A program made the translations under genes and the position numbers. Below the pieces are notes generated by a model. It ran no database searches, was not told where the DNA came from, and was given only the letters and a program-made list of their open reading frames with translations. Below, one piece after another: positions 7,892 to 17,700 of a DNA stretch of 64,000 nucleotides; position 1 is the stretch's first letter, and the number at the start of each line of letters is the position of its first letter. This stretch comes from Paenisporosarcina indica (lineage in GTDB: Bacteria > Bacillota > Bacilli > Bacillales_A > Planococcaceae): contig NZ_MPTA01000002.1 in the NCBI RefSeq assembly GCF_001939075.1, forward strand, positions 62,001 to 126,000, in the 5' to 3' direction.

Positions 7892-8090
7892 TAATCATAC
7901 ATAGCCCATTCTGGAAGCTTTACCATACGTTTTTCGAATTTTATGTAGACAAGCTTTAAACAACTTTCACTTTTCTCACAACGTACGGAATAAAATAGTT
8001 CAACTCGTTTTCTTTCATTAATACTAGGACTAGAATCTACAAAAATGCTGGTCTAAGAATCAAGGCACGTTTTTAAAAATTATGCAGACG

Positions 8091-8140
8091 TTATAGTTAA
8101 TAATCCGAATAGGTTTTTGCACAGGTTACTGTTTTTTAAC
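8091..8140. repeat. dispersed repeat, family B
   Basis: Pattern TTATAGTTAATAATCCGAAT...GCACAGG...CTGTTTTTTAAC. It lies 9 bp from the stop of the 93-aa minus-strand gene. Related elements at 8813, 23350, 25086, 27623, 28711 and 28931 share the order (T/A)TAGTT-AAT-CnGAAT, then CACAGG-CCTGTTTTT. Confidence 0.6.
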
Positions 8141-8148
8141 ACCGTAGT

Positions 8149-8430
8149 TTAATCGCTTTTTCTATCTACTCTCTTCTCGATCATTAAAGATCTTGTACCT
8201 TTCAGAATTCGAGCTCTTTTATAAGGTGGTTCATAGGCGTATACCTTAAATAAGGTGTGATCAATTGCATCTACAAATGCTTGGTCGACAAATGTAAAGT
8301 CTTTTTGTTTGTGTACTCCTTTGACAGTATGATCCACGATGAATACAACTTCATGTCGGTTTTGAAGATATTTTGCCGGACCTATTGAGTCCTCATTTAA
8401 CCCCATTATTAGATGAATATTTAACCTCAT
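8149..8430 (-). CDS. hypothetical protein (93 aa), orphan with a decayed second copy
   Basis: An ORF of 93 codons with AAAGGAGTG 11 bases before ATG 8430. It starts MRLNIHLIMGLNEDS, has a central FTFVDQAFVDAIDH stretch, and a basic end with VYAYEPPYKRARILKG. No signal peptide or membrane segment. I do not recognise the family. A second, frameshifted copy (24,600-24,903) shares IHxIMxLNE, ITFV and YAYxPPYKR, so the gene was once functional enough to be duplicated together with the repeat upstream of it. A family B repeat lies at its 3' side and the composite repeat copy A begins 88 bp upstream. Confidence 0.55.
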   Translation of the reverse strand: MRLNIHLIMGLNEDSIGPAKYLQNRHEVVFIVDHTVKGVHKQKDFTFVDQAFVDAIDHTLFKVYAYEPPYKRARILKGTRSLMIEKRVDRKSD

Positions 8431-8517
8431 AGTATCGATATCACTCCTTTATTAAAAGATTTATTTTCTTACTGGCTATGTACTTTCCTTCCATCCGAAT
8501 TCATTTTAGTATCAACC

Positions 8518-8860
8518 TTATTTCGACAAATATCTGGAAAATCCTTTAGAAAACAAATAAATTGTAAATTTTATCCCATTAAAAAAGGCAGTCGAAGATG
8601 CAATTCTGGCTGCCTTTTTCTTTCATTATTTTAGTTGTTAACCCTAACATTTATCACGTGCGAAGTTCTTAGAGAAATTTGTATTTCTATTCGGACACTA
8701 GCACGTGATCTCAGAATTGTTTCATTGGGTCGCACTTGAAAATCAATCGATATTCTCTATTTATACACTTATAATTCTATGCATATCAGGATTGTGTTGA
8801 ATTTTTGGATTTTACAATTGTAGTTATATCGTTTACACACGCCAGGGACCTGTTTTTAAC
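8518..8860. repeat. composite dispersed repeat, copy A
   Basis: Begins TTATTTCGACAAAT and contains a terminator-like GGCAG...CTGCCTTTTT (8587-8618), then ATTTATCACGTGCGAAGTTCTTAGAGAAA, and ends with a family B unit TTGTAGTTATATCG...CAGGGACCTGTTTTTAAC. The same blocks in the same order occur at 28,386-28,759 and, shorter, at 24,953-25,144. Confidence 0.75.
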
Positions 8861-8910
8861 AAGGAGATCTCATTTTTTATTTATTTCATGTTCAATTAAA
8901 GTTGATGACC

Positions 8911-9411
8911 TTATTCCAAGTTTAGTACAGTACGAGATTTTTCAATGTAGATTTTTTTGCGATGCATCGACCGATATGCTTCCATCGTAGAATATAACCT
9001 CTGTTGTTGTTTTGTTATCACTTTTTTGGAAACATTGACTTGAATGGTATAACCATTGCTGAAAATGATTTCCGATACGTTAGGACTCAACGCATTAATC
9101 TGGTAATGGTGATTGAATAGCCAGACACATTCCGCTTGTAAATGCGAAATAGTTGGAACTGCCCCCACCGTATCCGGAATTATCAGAAGAGGTGTTTTAT
9201 GCCGATATTCCATAAACTTTTGAATCGCCTGTATACGACCATCAAACGTTGAAGCATAGCGAATACATGCCTCTTCCAATAAGGATCTTATCGACATCTT
9301 TGAATAATATACCCCATGCATCGTTCCGATTCGACTCTGGAAGCCATCCACAAAAACGGGTTCCAATGTCAATGTATCTTCATTGATATAATACGAATCA
9401 CACTGCAACAT
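8911..9411 (-). CDS. comK: competence transcription factor ComK family
   Basis: A 166-aa DNA-binding regulator. In Bacillus subtilis ComK activates DNA-uptake and recombination genes by binding paired AAAA-N5-TTTT boxes. The translation follows ComK over its length: YYINEDTLTLEPVF, the SLLEEACIRYASTFDGR segment (matching the RSCRFFGSSYAGR region of B. subtilis), KTPLLI, AVPTISHLQAECVWL (matching the FPT...CGWI region) and the SEIIFSNGYTIQV strand. It is shorter than B. subtilis ComK (192 aa) at the C-terminus, as in many non-Bacillus members. Start ATG 9411 behind AAAGGGAG. It is divergent from a sigma factor gene. The AT-rich upstream region (9,499-9,525) has A/T tracts that might hold ComK boxes, but the exact spacing is not met. 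Confidence 0.85.
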   Translation of the reverse strand: MLQCDSYYINEDTLTLEPVFVDGFQSRIGTMHGVYYSKMSIRSLLEEACIRYASTFDGRIQAIQKFMEYRHKTPLLIIPDTVGAVPTISHLQAECVWLFNHHYQINALSPNVSEIIFSNGYTIQVNVSKKVITKQQQRLYSTMEAYRSMHRKKIYIEKSRTVLNLE

Positions 9412-9574
9412 ATATTCTCCCTTTCGATCTCCCTTGACATAATTCTACTAAATAATACTTAAATTGTAAACTTATAATCCGAATAATCAGTTTATATTAA
9501 GAGTTTTTTTAAAAATTTTTAAACTTGTTGGCACTTTGAAGTTTACTAGAAGGAAACGTCTTCTTTTACTAGCT

Positions 9575-9613
9575 CGAAACATGGCGTTTCTCCCCCTCAA
9601 ACGTCATGTTTCG
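9575..9613. promoter_or_regulatory. long inverted repeat in the comK/sigma intergenic region
   Basis: CGAAACATGGCGTTT (9575-9589) pairs with AAACGTCATGTTTCG (9599-9613), with one G-T pair and a 9-base loop. It lies 57 bp before the sigma factor start and could be an RNA hairpin in its leader, an operator, or an attenuator. There is no T tract immediately after it. Confidence 0.5.
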
Positions 9614-9669
9614 TCATTCGAACGCATCAGGTACATGTCGTACAATGACGTCACCTAGGAATAACTCTG

Positions 9670-10188
9670 ATGTGCACATTGGCAAGGCAGCAGCTTAAAA
9701 TGGAGATTTTCGAACAGTTATTGGATCAGTATGAACCGATGATTTATTCGTGTATGCGGAAATTGCACATCTATAAAAATCAAGATTTATTTGCTCAAGT
9801 TGGGAGAGTAGGACTTTGGCATGCTTGGCAGCGCTATGATGAATCAAAAGGCGATTTTGCACCTTTTGCTTATCGTAGTATTTATGGGAGCTTGCTGGAT
9901 GAACTGAAAAAAGCATCGAAAGAAGAGAACCATATTCCAACTGAACATCAGATACTTGAACTTATAGCAAATCCTCAGATGAGCCATTCCGATTGGTCCG
10001 AGGGGGTATTGGTGGCACTAAGCCAATTAAACAGGAAAGAAAAGCAATTGATCCAGCTGTTGTTCATTGATTGCTGTTCATTAGATGAAGTGGCGCTTCA
10101 TGTCGGGATCAGCAAAGCTGGGGTTAAAAAAAGAAGAGAACGTACATTGGAAAAACTGAAACATATTTTGTTGGAGACGAAGAAGTAG
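9670..10188 (+). CDS. sigma-70 family RNA polymerase sigma factor (SigH/ComX-like, competence-linked)
   Basis: A 172-aa sigma factor. Region 2 spans about residues 12-80 (QYEPMIYSCMRKL, then VGRVGLWHAWQRYDESKGDFAPFAYRSIYGSLLDELKK), which binds core polymerase and the -10 element. Region 4 spans about 115-170 (LNRKEKQLIQLLF... VGISKAGVKKRRERTLEKLK), a helix-turn-helix for the -35. It resembles the small sigma factors linked to competence in staphylococci and relatives more than classical ECF factors. Divergence from comK suggests a shared competence role (inference). The start is uncertain: ATG 9670 has AGGA 9 bases upstream, while ATG 9700 would begin MEIFEQLL, typical for the family. A 35-bp piece of this gene recurs at 28,770. 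No anti-sigma gene is adjacent. Confidence 0.82.
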   Translation: MCTLARQQLKMEIFEQLLDQYEPMIYSCMRKLHIYKNQDLFAQVGRVGLWHAWQRYDESKGDFAPFAYRSIYGSLLDELKKASKEENHIPTEHQILELIANPQMSHSDWSEGVLVALSQLNRKEKQLIQLLFIDCCSLDEVALHVGISKAGVKKRRERTLEKLKHILLETKK

Positions 10189-10244
10189 TAGAAATTATCT
10201 TGGTAAACAAAGGTTGAGTTTACCTCTCTTACAATGGAATAAAT

Positions 10245-10277
10245 ATAGGCTGAGGATTCAATTTCAGCCTATTTTTA
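10245..10277 (+). terminator. terminator after the sigma factor gene
   Basis: ATAGGCTGA pairs with TCAGCCTAT across a short loop, followed by TTTTTATTC, 56 bp beyond the stop. Confidence 0.85.
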
Positions 10278-10384
10278 TTCTATATACCATTTCTTTGTAA
10301 TGGACAATAGCTTCAAGGTGAGATTAAGTACCTGGTTCTCCAGTGGAATTGTAGTTAATGATCGGAACAACCGTTTAGGAATTT

Positions 10385-11602
10385 TTAGGAATTCATGGGA
10401 AACCGTACAGTCACAGTAGTACCTTGATTCACCGCACTCTGAAACCGGATTGTTCCTTTATATTTTTCAACAATGTTAAAGCAGATCATGAGCCCGAGTC
10501 CGGTCCCTTTCGTTTTTAATGAGTAAAATGGAGTACCCAAGGCCTGTACCTGTTCTTCGGACATGCCAAATCCTGCATCAATTACTTTTATTTCAATTTC
10601 ATTGTTTTTTTCTTCTGCTCTGATTACGACAGAATCATCTTTTGTAGAAACTTCAATGGCATTTTTCACTAAGTTCATGAATAATTGCTTAAATTCTATG
10701 GTATTGGCCGCTATGTATAGGTCTTCGTCCACTTGCAAGAGGATCTTATTTTGATGGAAAAGTCCATAGGACATGAGCAAACCTGTCACACTTTGCAAGG
10801 CATCGCGGACATTTACGGTTTCCATATGTTGATGCTCATCCGGTTTTGCTATAGACAAAAATTGGGATAAGACATGTTCCGCCGTCTTCAGCTCATCAAT
10901 CATCAAAGTTAAGTGCATTTTCCCTTCCTTGCTGAATGAGTTGTTACTATCATAAAACTGCAATAGACCCTTTACGACCGTCAACGGATTTCGTATTTCA
11001 TGTGCGACTGCGGCTGCTAATTGGCCGGTTGTTTTCAGTTTCTCTGATTGCTGCAACTTTTCAAAAAACATTTGCTGTTTTTTGATCCTTTCAGAAGTTA
11101 AATGGAAAATGAAATAAAGGATGACTTGGGTTCCCATGAAATTGTTGACATTCCCGAATAAGTCCTGCTTGATATGCGCAAAATCATTCCCCTGGTCAAA
11201 GAACAGAATATAAATGAACGTCGAAGTGATCAATAGTATATTAAAAACAAAAGAGAAATAAAACAGCTTCGAATCGAAAAACAAGATTGAAAACGCCGGA
11301 ATAAAACAGAGCAACGTAAAAGAAGACCATGTATCAGGATATAAAAAGAAAAGCATATATAAGTAAATAGAGGCAATGGTAATAATGAGCTTTCTAAAAA
11401 AGTGGTTTTCATACCTCGGATAGATAAACAAACTCGTTGACAATAATAAGACTACTACACATTGAAAAATGAATCCGAGGTCTGTCCCTCCAGATCTCGG
11501 ATTGAAGAACAAAAGTCCAATCACCATCAGCACGGTGGAAACAAATGCGGTGAGGTAATATAATTTTTGGTTTCTATCTTGTTTAAAATACTTCACGGTC
11601 AC
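10385..11602 (-). CDS. membrane sensor histidine kinase (sporulation-kinase-like)
   Basis: A 405-aa protein with about six N-terminal hydrophobic helices (residues 15-180) and almost no extracellular sensor loop. A HisKA dimerisation domain follows with H-box AAAVAHEIRNPLTVVKG (about 195-211), then a HATPase domain with N-box NLVKNAIEVS, G1 DAGFGM and G2 GTGLGLMICFNIV. All catalytic motifs are present. It resembles KinB-type and related sporulation kinases. No response regulator is adjacent, so it is an orphan kinase and may feed a phosphorelay. Two GTG starts are possible (11602 and 11596); the second has better spacing from AAAAGGTG. A half copy of the family B repeat (10,351-10,384) touches its 3' end. 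Confidence 0.88.
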   Translation of the reverse strand: MTVKYFKQDRNQKLYYLTAFVSTVLMVIGLLFFNPRSGGTDLGFIFQCVVVLLLSTSLFIYPRYENHFFRKLIITIASIYLYMLFFLYPDTWSSFTLLCFIPAFSILFFDSKLFYFSFVFNILLITSTFIYILFFDQGNDFAHIKQDLFGNVNNFMGTQVILYFIFHLTSERIKKQQMFFEKLQQSEKLKTTGQLAAAVAHEIRNPLTVVKGLLQFYDSNNSFSKEGKMHLTLMIDELKTAEHVLSQFLSIAKPDEHQHMETVNVRDALQSVTGLLMSYGLFHQNKILLQVDEDLYIAANTIEFKQLFMNLVKNAIEVSTKDDSVVIRAEEKNNEIEIKVIDAGFGMSEEQVQALGTPFYSLKTKGTGLGLMICFNIVEKYKGTIRFQSAVNQGTTVTVRFPMNS

Positions 11603-12099
11603 ACACCTTTTGTAATCATAAATTCCTCAATTATTCTATTATACTCGCTTTGACACTTTCTGACTATATAGAAAATTCAAATATAGGAAACTGGAACTAT
11701 TTCAGGTTTTGATATTCTCCGATTCGTATCTCACATCTGGGCCGAATTCCCCTCCTCAACACTACTAAATGATCTGCAAAGACTGGCGAAGTGAAATTAT
11801 AGCCTACTTCGATCGTCTATTTTCACCGGGAGGAAAGTGGCAGAATTATAGGACAGCATTCATTTGAATGTTGTCCCCCCCCTCCTAATTCGAATGATAC
11901 AGAGCACCGTAATATCGTGCATAATCAGTCGCTCTAATTGCAGCTGGAGGATAGTAGCTTTCATTAATACATAGTTAATAGTTTCTTATACTGACTCCTG
12001 TTTTTCATAGTATCTTAGAACTACATATAGTAAAATTCTCAGAGAAGGTATTATTTCCCTATTAATTCCGTTAATCTAAATAAAAAGGGGGAATCGACA
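11603..12099. other. intergenic region between divergent kinase and SLH-transglycosylase genes
   Basis: No ORF of note. It contains a C-run (about 11,875-11,882) flanked by CATTCATTTGAATG and TTCGAATGATAC, and the ribosome binding site AAAAAGGGGG for the next gene. Promoters must lie here, but I cannot assign them with confidence. Confidence 0.4.
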
Positions 12100-13548
12100 T
12101 TGAAAAAATTATTGATAAGTGGTTTAGTTGCTTTAAGTTTCGCACTCACTACGACAACATTCGCTGAAGCGAATGAATTCACAGATGTACCCAAGACACA
12201 TCCAAACTATGAACATATTCACTATTTATTTAATGAAGGCGTAATAAAAGGTATCGATAAAGACAGCTTTGAACCTGATTTAAACCTTACACGAGGACAA
12301 GCAGCACTTATGTTAGCTCGTGCTTTCGATTTAGACCTTACACCTCGTGAGACAGTTTTTAAAGATGTTAATAAAAATTTATCTGGGGCTGTTCAATCAG
12401 CGTTTGAAGCAAAGATTATTAATGGAAAAAGTGCGACTTCATTTGAGCCAGATGCCAAAATTACTCGAGAGCAAATGGCCATGTTATTGGCAAGAGCATT
12501 CAAGCTTGAAGAAGAATCGGCAAAAGAATTTAGTGATGTCGGGATGCAGACTACAGCCTATACGGCAGTGAGAAAAATTCATGCATTTGGGATAACAGGT
12601 GGAGTGGATGAAAATCACTTTAATCCTACAGGCCTCGTTTCACGAAAACATTTCTCAGCATTTCTTGCCAGGGGATTGAACGAAGATCTTAGACTCAACA
12701 CATCAAGTTGTGGATATGATAAAAATTCACGACTCAACCCTAATCGTCAAACACTCAATTGTATGATTACGAATGAAGCTCGTAACGCTAATGGAATCAT
12801 TCCTCCTGAAATTGTTAAAGGAATTGTTAACGTTGAGAATGGTGAATGGAAACATTTTACATCTAATGGTGAACCTATTATTTCTTTTGATGGCGGAATC
12901 GGGTTGATGCAAATTACTAACTTACAAGATTATGATGTAGAGAAATTAAAATACGACATTGAATACAATATTGAAGTCGCAATTGATATGCTTCTCTATC
13001 ATTTTAAACGGTCAGACTTACCAAAAATAGGTGCTCATGATCCGAAACAATTGGAAAGTTGGTATTTTGCGGTTATGGCTTATAACGGGACTAAATCAGT
13101 AAATAGTCCTTTCTACAAAACGACTGGTGAACCTAATCCAACTGCTTATCAAGAAAAAGTATTCTCGGCTATCAATACTTCTAGCCAATTAGCAACAAAT
13201 ATTCCAGCGATTCAAATGTCTTTAAAAGACTTTACCTATGGTTCAGAAACGAATGAAAGAATTATTTTTAATCAACTTAAATTTACAATGAGTTCGGATG
13301 GGACTCTTACGAAAGACCGATACAAAACAGGTGACCGATCAAAGATGGTTAATACTCGTCTTCGTGAAAAACCAAGTACTTCCTCTTTAAAAACAGAGGT
13401 ACCGGTTGGAACGCCAATTAAAATAATTGGTGGTCCATTATATGACTTCTCATCAACTGCCCCAAATAACTTTATTTGGTATCCAGTTGAAATAGTGATT
13501 AACGGGAAAAAAAATTATCTATATGCTCCTTCACAAAGCATAGAATAA
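12100..13548 (+). CDS. SLH-domain surface protein with a lytic-transglycosylase-like domain
   Basis: A 482-aa secreted protein. Signal peptide residues 1-24 (cleavage near FAEA-NE). Three SLH repeats follow (about 25-200: FTDVPKTHPNYEHI..., FKDVNKN..., FSDVGMQ...), which bind secondary wall polymer. Next is a goose-lysozyme/SLT-like domain (about 215-360) with a candidate catalytic Glu in IVNVENGEW, GGIGLMQIT and VMAYNGT. The C-terminal part (about 400-482) is SH3-like (NTRLREKPSTSS). It would cleave peptidoglycan glycan strands while anchored to the wall. Two Cys (SSCGYD, LNCMIT) could form a disulfide. The start is TTG 12100, with AAAAAGGGGG 8 bases upstream. It lies alone with its own terminator inside the accessory region. 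Confidence 0.82.
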   Translation: MKKLLISGLVALSFALTTTTFAEANEFTDVPKTHPNYEHIHYLFNEGVIKGIDKDSFEPDLNLTRGQAALMLARAFDLDLTPRETVFKDVNKNLSGAVQSAFEAKIINGKSATSFEPDAKITREQMAMLLARAFKLEEESAKEFSDVGMQTTAYTAVRKIHAFGITGGVDENHFNPTGLVSRKHFSAFLARGLNEDLRLNTSSCGYDKNSRLNPNRQTLNCMITNEARNANGIIPPEIVKGIVNVENGEWKHFTSNGEPIISFDGGIGLMQITNLQDYDVEKLKYDIEYNIEVAIDMLLYHFKRSDLPKIGAHDPKQLESWYFAVMAYNGTKSVNSPFYKTTGEPNPTAYQEKVFSAINTSSQLATNIPAIQMSLKDFTYGSETNERIIFNQLKFTMSSDGTLTKDRYKTGDRSKMVNTRLREKPSTSSLKTEVPVGTPIKIIGGPLYDFSSTAPNNFIWYPVEIVINGKKNYLYAPSQSIE

Positions 13549-13588
13549 TAGAATCGAGCCAATAGTTAATGAAACTAATAAATCTAAC

Positions 13589-13636
13589 AAAAAGAGCGTT
13601 ACACTTCGATAAGTTTTGAAGTGTAACGCTCTTTTT
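13589..13636 (+). terminator. terminator after the SLH-transglycosylase gene
   Basis: AAAAAGAGCGTTACACTTC pairs perfectly with GAAGTGTAACGCTCTTTTT. It is a very strong terminator and symmetric enough to work in both directions. Confidence 0.95.
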
Positions 13637-13923
13637 GAATAGCTTACATTTGATGGATTCGGCTGAAGATTCCGTCCATAAGAGTCCGTTTAGTCCTTAC
13701 TTCAAGAAAGACAAACGGACGGCTAAACAAATCGAACAGACCTATCGGTTGGCAGGCTTCACGATTTCCAATCTTCCTTGCTCACCATCATCGCTGAAGA
13801 ACGGCGTTTGACAGCAGGAAAGTAAGAATGGTTCTACCTGCAATTCGTGGAGGAGAATCTTTACACAGTTACCTGTTTTATGACGGGATATTAATTAAAA
13901 TGAGAAACGTCATTTCGCTAACG
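13637..13923. other. unassigned remnant region
   Basis: Less AT-rich than its surroundings. A plus-strand stretch (about 13,655-13,810) translates with protein-like composition (SPYFKKDKRTAKQIEQTYR) but lacks a start and is short. I do not recognise it. Probably debris of a former gene. Confidence 0.35.
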
Positions 13924-14086
13924 CTATTCCTCATCTTTCCACTCAATTTCATCGGTTATATCCACTGCCTCGACCTTTAACTCAAACCCTTTAAAGGACC
14001 TCAACATCTTCACGATTTCCTCCCATGTATAAGGCTTTCCATCCAAAACCAGAACCGGGTGCCGTCTTCTTCCCTGCTTGATTCAA
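13924..14086 (-). pseudogene. 3' remnant of an unknown small gene
   Basis: About 50 codons ending at a TAG (13,924-13,926) read as a plausible protein end (DGKPYTWEEIVKMLRSFKGF...). There is no start codon with a ribosome binding site, and upstream sequence is out of frame. I recall similar short accessory proteins in Bacillales mobile DNA but cannot name the family. Confidence 0.35.
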
Positions 14087-14195
14087 CTATTCCTACCAAT
14101 CGTTCTTTCTTCAGAGAATGATATTGGTTATCTATATTTCTGTTGTTTCTAACAGCCAATTAATTAAACAGTAATTTACTAATCGTTCAAATAAA

Positions 14196-14630
14196 TCAAG
14201 AATTGTATGGTCTATTAATGATAGTGTCCCATAATTTATTCGGAGAATGCCCTTCATGTACATGATTATTTCTAGATTTATAAATCATTCCAATGAAAGA
14301 TCTCCTGTCCAAAGTTGTATTTCCCTTTCCAGTCTTTAAGCCATCTCTCATTAAATCTTTAGCAATACTTGGACATCCGTTCCCACCTAAAATCTCCCGG
14401 AAAATTCTTCTTCCCACTTCTGCCTGTTCATCGTCAACAACAATTCCCCCATCTTCAGTCGTGTCATATCCCAGGAAAAACGTGGTCGGCATATGAACAT
14501 TTCATTGTTGGAACCGCTTCTGCACGCCCCATTTCGTATTTTCACTCACAGAACGACTTTCTTCTTGCGCAAATGGTAGATAGAATGGTTAAGAAAAGCT
14601 CTGACTTGGAATCTAATGTGTAAATATTCC
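14196..14630 (-). pseudogene. serine site-specific recombinase remnant (recombinase domain)
   Basis: Translations joined across lesions give LDSKSELFLTILST, then AQEESRSVSENTKWG, then FLGYDTTEDGG, EEQAEVGRRIFREIL, SIAKDLMRDGLKTGKG and NTTLDRRSFIGMI. This is the end of the resolvase catalytic domain plus the recombinase domain of a large serine integrase. Lesions: a one-base frameshift near 14,571, an in-frame TGA at 14,502-14,504, and loss of both the N-terminal catalytic serine region and the C-terminal zinc/coiled-coil part. It lies 87 bp beyond jetC. It may be what is left of the integrase that delivered part of this island (inference). Confidence 0.85.
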
Positions 14631-14716
14631 CCTTTTCAAAGAACACACACGGCAGGTTTTAGCTCATTAATCGCCTAGTAAGCTACTCATGTCGAGTTTC
14701 TTCTAAATAATAAACT

Positions 14717-17700
14717 CTAGTTATCTTGTTCCACGGAAAATAAAACTTTTTCTTCTTTTAAAATGCTGTTTGACTTTTTATAATTTCGGTAACCATATTG
14801 GACCTCAGATACTACTTGATCTGTTCCAGAAGTTATAGGTTTTGCACTTAAATGATAGTACATATCAAACTTTTGTAATAACTCCACTTTTACTAACTCA
14901 GGTGGGGTTACAACAATCCATTGGAACTTCAGCTCCTCAGCGATAGCCAAAATTGGATCAACGATATGATCACTAACAGCTACACTAAACGGGTTATCCG
15001 TTATTAAAAGCTTCCAACTGCTATTATCTTCATTTGTGCGTTTAAACGAGGTCAACATCATTAATATTAATGTTCTGGCGCTAAATAACTGTCCACCACT
15101 TCCAGAAGGATCCGTTTTAGAAGATTCATTAATTGTTTCCCACTCTGTATAGAACTCTTCTTTTGGCGGCTCATATAAGAAGCTATTTTCTTCGTGTAAA
15201 CGATACATCCATAAAACAGGATATTGATAATTGAATGCAGCCAAGATAATATTTTTTGTGCTTATCTTATCTTTGAATACCTTTTGTGGAATTTCATTCA
15301 CATCTTGATATTCAACAAACATTTCAGTTATAACCCTGTCGAACAAATCATCAATATTTCCTTTAATTTGATCTGTTTCTCTTGGAAGTAAATTATCCCT
15401 TTTTAATTTAACAAGCGGAAAGTTCAGTCCACTTCTATTAGTAATACGCATAGCTTTAATCATTTTTCGTAAATGTTCAACTATTTGAAGTGCATATTTA
15501 CAAGCGTGTTCTACCCACTCTTTTTTGGCTTCTTCTGCTGTGTTTCTTTCTTCCTCAGCTTCTGCAATTTCATTACTTGCCAATAAATCTAAACCTTCGA
15601 TAGATGCCTTTACTTCCTGTAATTCTTCAAAGTCCATATCACTGTATACTTTTAAAGCAACATCTTTAATTTCTAAAACCCACTCACTTCGTTCAAAAAC
15701 TTCTTTCTTCTTTCGATGGATTGATTGTACGGCTGACTTTTTAGTAATTACATTTCTTTGTAATGTCATGAATGTTTTAATCCATTCATCACCAGTTTTG
15801 ACAGGATTCTTTTTGACAATTTCCTGCACATAAGGCACAGGGTTTAAACCACTACTAATATTTAATGTATTCAAAGTCGCACTCAACTTTTGAAATATAG
15901 TATTAAAATTACTTACCTTAGTTTCAATGTCTCTAATAATAGCATTTGTATCATTTAAATCATTTTTATTTTCATTAATTGAATGCTCAATTTCAATTTT
16001 CATTTTATTAAAATCATCATGCTTCCATATTTCAGGTTGCTTCCGAAAGTCTTTAATAATAGATGCTTTCATTTCATCCAATTCTTTTCCTAATCTTTCT
16101 TTCTGTGAATTAGCATGTTTTATATCTGATTTTAATAGAAGAATGGCCTCTTTAATTTCATTCACACTTTCCTCCTTCTGTTCCAGCCTTTTCTTTAATA
16201 CTGGGATTGGTTCCTGTGGTACTCGGAACTTCATCCACTCATTATTTAATCGAGACAATTCCTTTTCTTCATTATGAACTGCCTTCTGAAAATGTTCTAA
16301 GTTAACTCCTAACTTCACTAACTCAGTATTACGGCTTTCCATTTCTTGTTGTACAGCTTTCCATTTGTAAGAATGGTCCCTTAGGTTATCTACATCCATA
16401 TTAAAATTAGGTTGAACTTCACGAAGAGCTTCTGTTTTTACATCTTCAAAGTAAATCAAAGGAAGGACTTCCTTGACTGTTTCCATTAATTTATTCTTAC
16501 TGTCCTTCCAGTCACGATAAGAATCCTTCCAATCATCAAAATCATCATTTAGTGTACTAAGTTCCTTTTGTTTAGAACTTATTTTACTGTTCATGCTTTG
16601 AACCTTAAGTGATAAATCATATTGTCTTTGCTTTTCGCTCTCGTATATTTTCTTATTTTCTAACCAAGTTTTGAGGCTATCTATTTCTTTTTTCAAACTC
16701 TCTATCGCATTTGAAACGGAAACGATTGAATCCGATACAATTTTTAGTTCTTCTTTAATGACTTCTATTTGTTTTTCTACCTCAGGTTTTTCTTTTATTT
16801 TTTTAACCAGCTGTGTTCGAAAAGTATGATATTGCTTCTCTAATTCCACAGCGGTAGTACTATGGTCAAAAGATTCTAGTTCTGCAACGACTGCTGTAAG
16901 TTTATCTATATATTCCTTCGTGTTCTCAATTTCTGATTTAACTTCATCGCTTTTTAAGTATAAAGCTTGTTTACGTTCTGACAATTTGTCATCATGGATG
17001 GAAAACTCTGCTGCTTTCTGGTCTAAAATAACAAACTGCATATCACTTTTCTTTTCTAATTGGTTCACCCAAAAAATAGGAATAGGAACATGGAAGAACT
17101 CTTTATCTAGCTTTTTAATCTCATCAACATATGCCTTATTTTGATTTGGCACTATTAACCCGTATTTTAAAAGTGAATGATTCTTATTAAGTTCTTCCCG
17201 TTTTTCCGGCCCTTGTTGTTTTATGTATTCATCTCCGTATAGGACAGGAACTCCTTTTTCCGCTAGTAGGGATTTTACTTTATAAACTTCCTCATTCGGA
17301 ATCAAATAAGGTTTATCATTTTGTTTCACTTCAAATGCTATCTCATATAATTGAATGTTTAACTGATTTAGAGTAAGTTCCCACTCACTTTTTCTGTTTT
17401 TTAAAACAGGAATCTGCTCATTCAACCATTTACGGAAAACTACTACTTCTACAGGATTTATGCGAAGAACATTCCATACCTTTTGCATGATCCCACGTTC
17501 TTTTTCTTTTTGTTGCTCCCATTGTTGTTTGATTCTTTTTACTTCTTTTTCTTCTGATACTATTTCCACTTCTAAAGTTGCATGCCTACGATCTAAACTA
17601 GTTTTTTCATCTGCTTTTTCAGTTTGATCTTTAGTTAATTTGGAATAGTTTTTTTCAGTGTCTTTTAACTCTTTACTTTTTTGTGAATGAATTTTTTCGA

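Noticed and set aside
7477-7959. 160-codon plus-strand ORF across the His/Tyr-rich gene
   Set aside because: Another frame of the biased codons of 7563-7811, with no ribosome binding site and composition typical of a shadow.
9499-9525. ComK boxes upstream of comK
   Set aside because: A/T tracts are present, but the AAAA-N5-TTTT spacing in a paired arrangement is not met.
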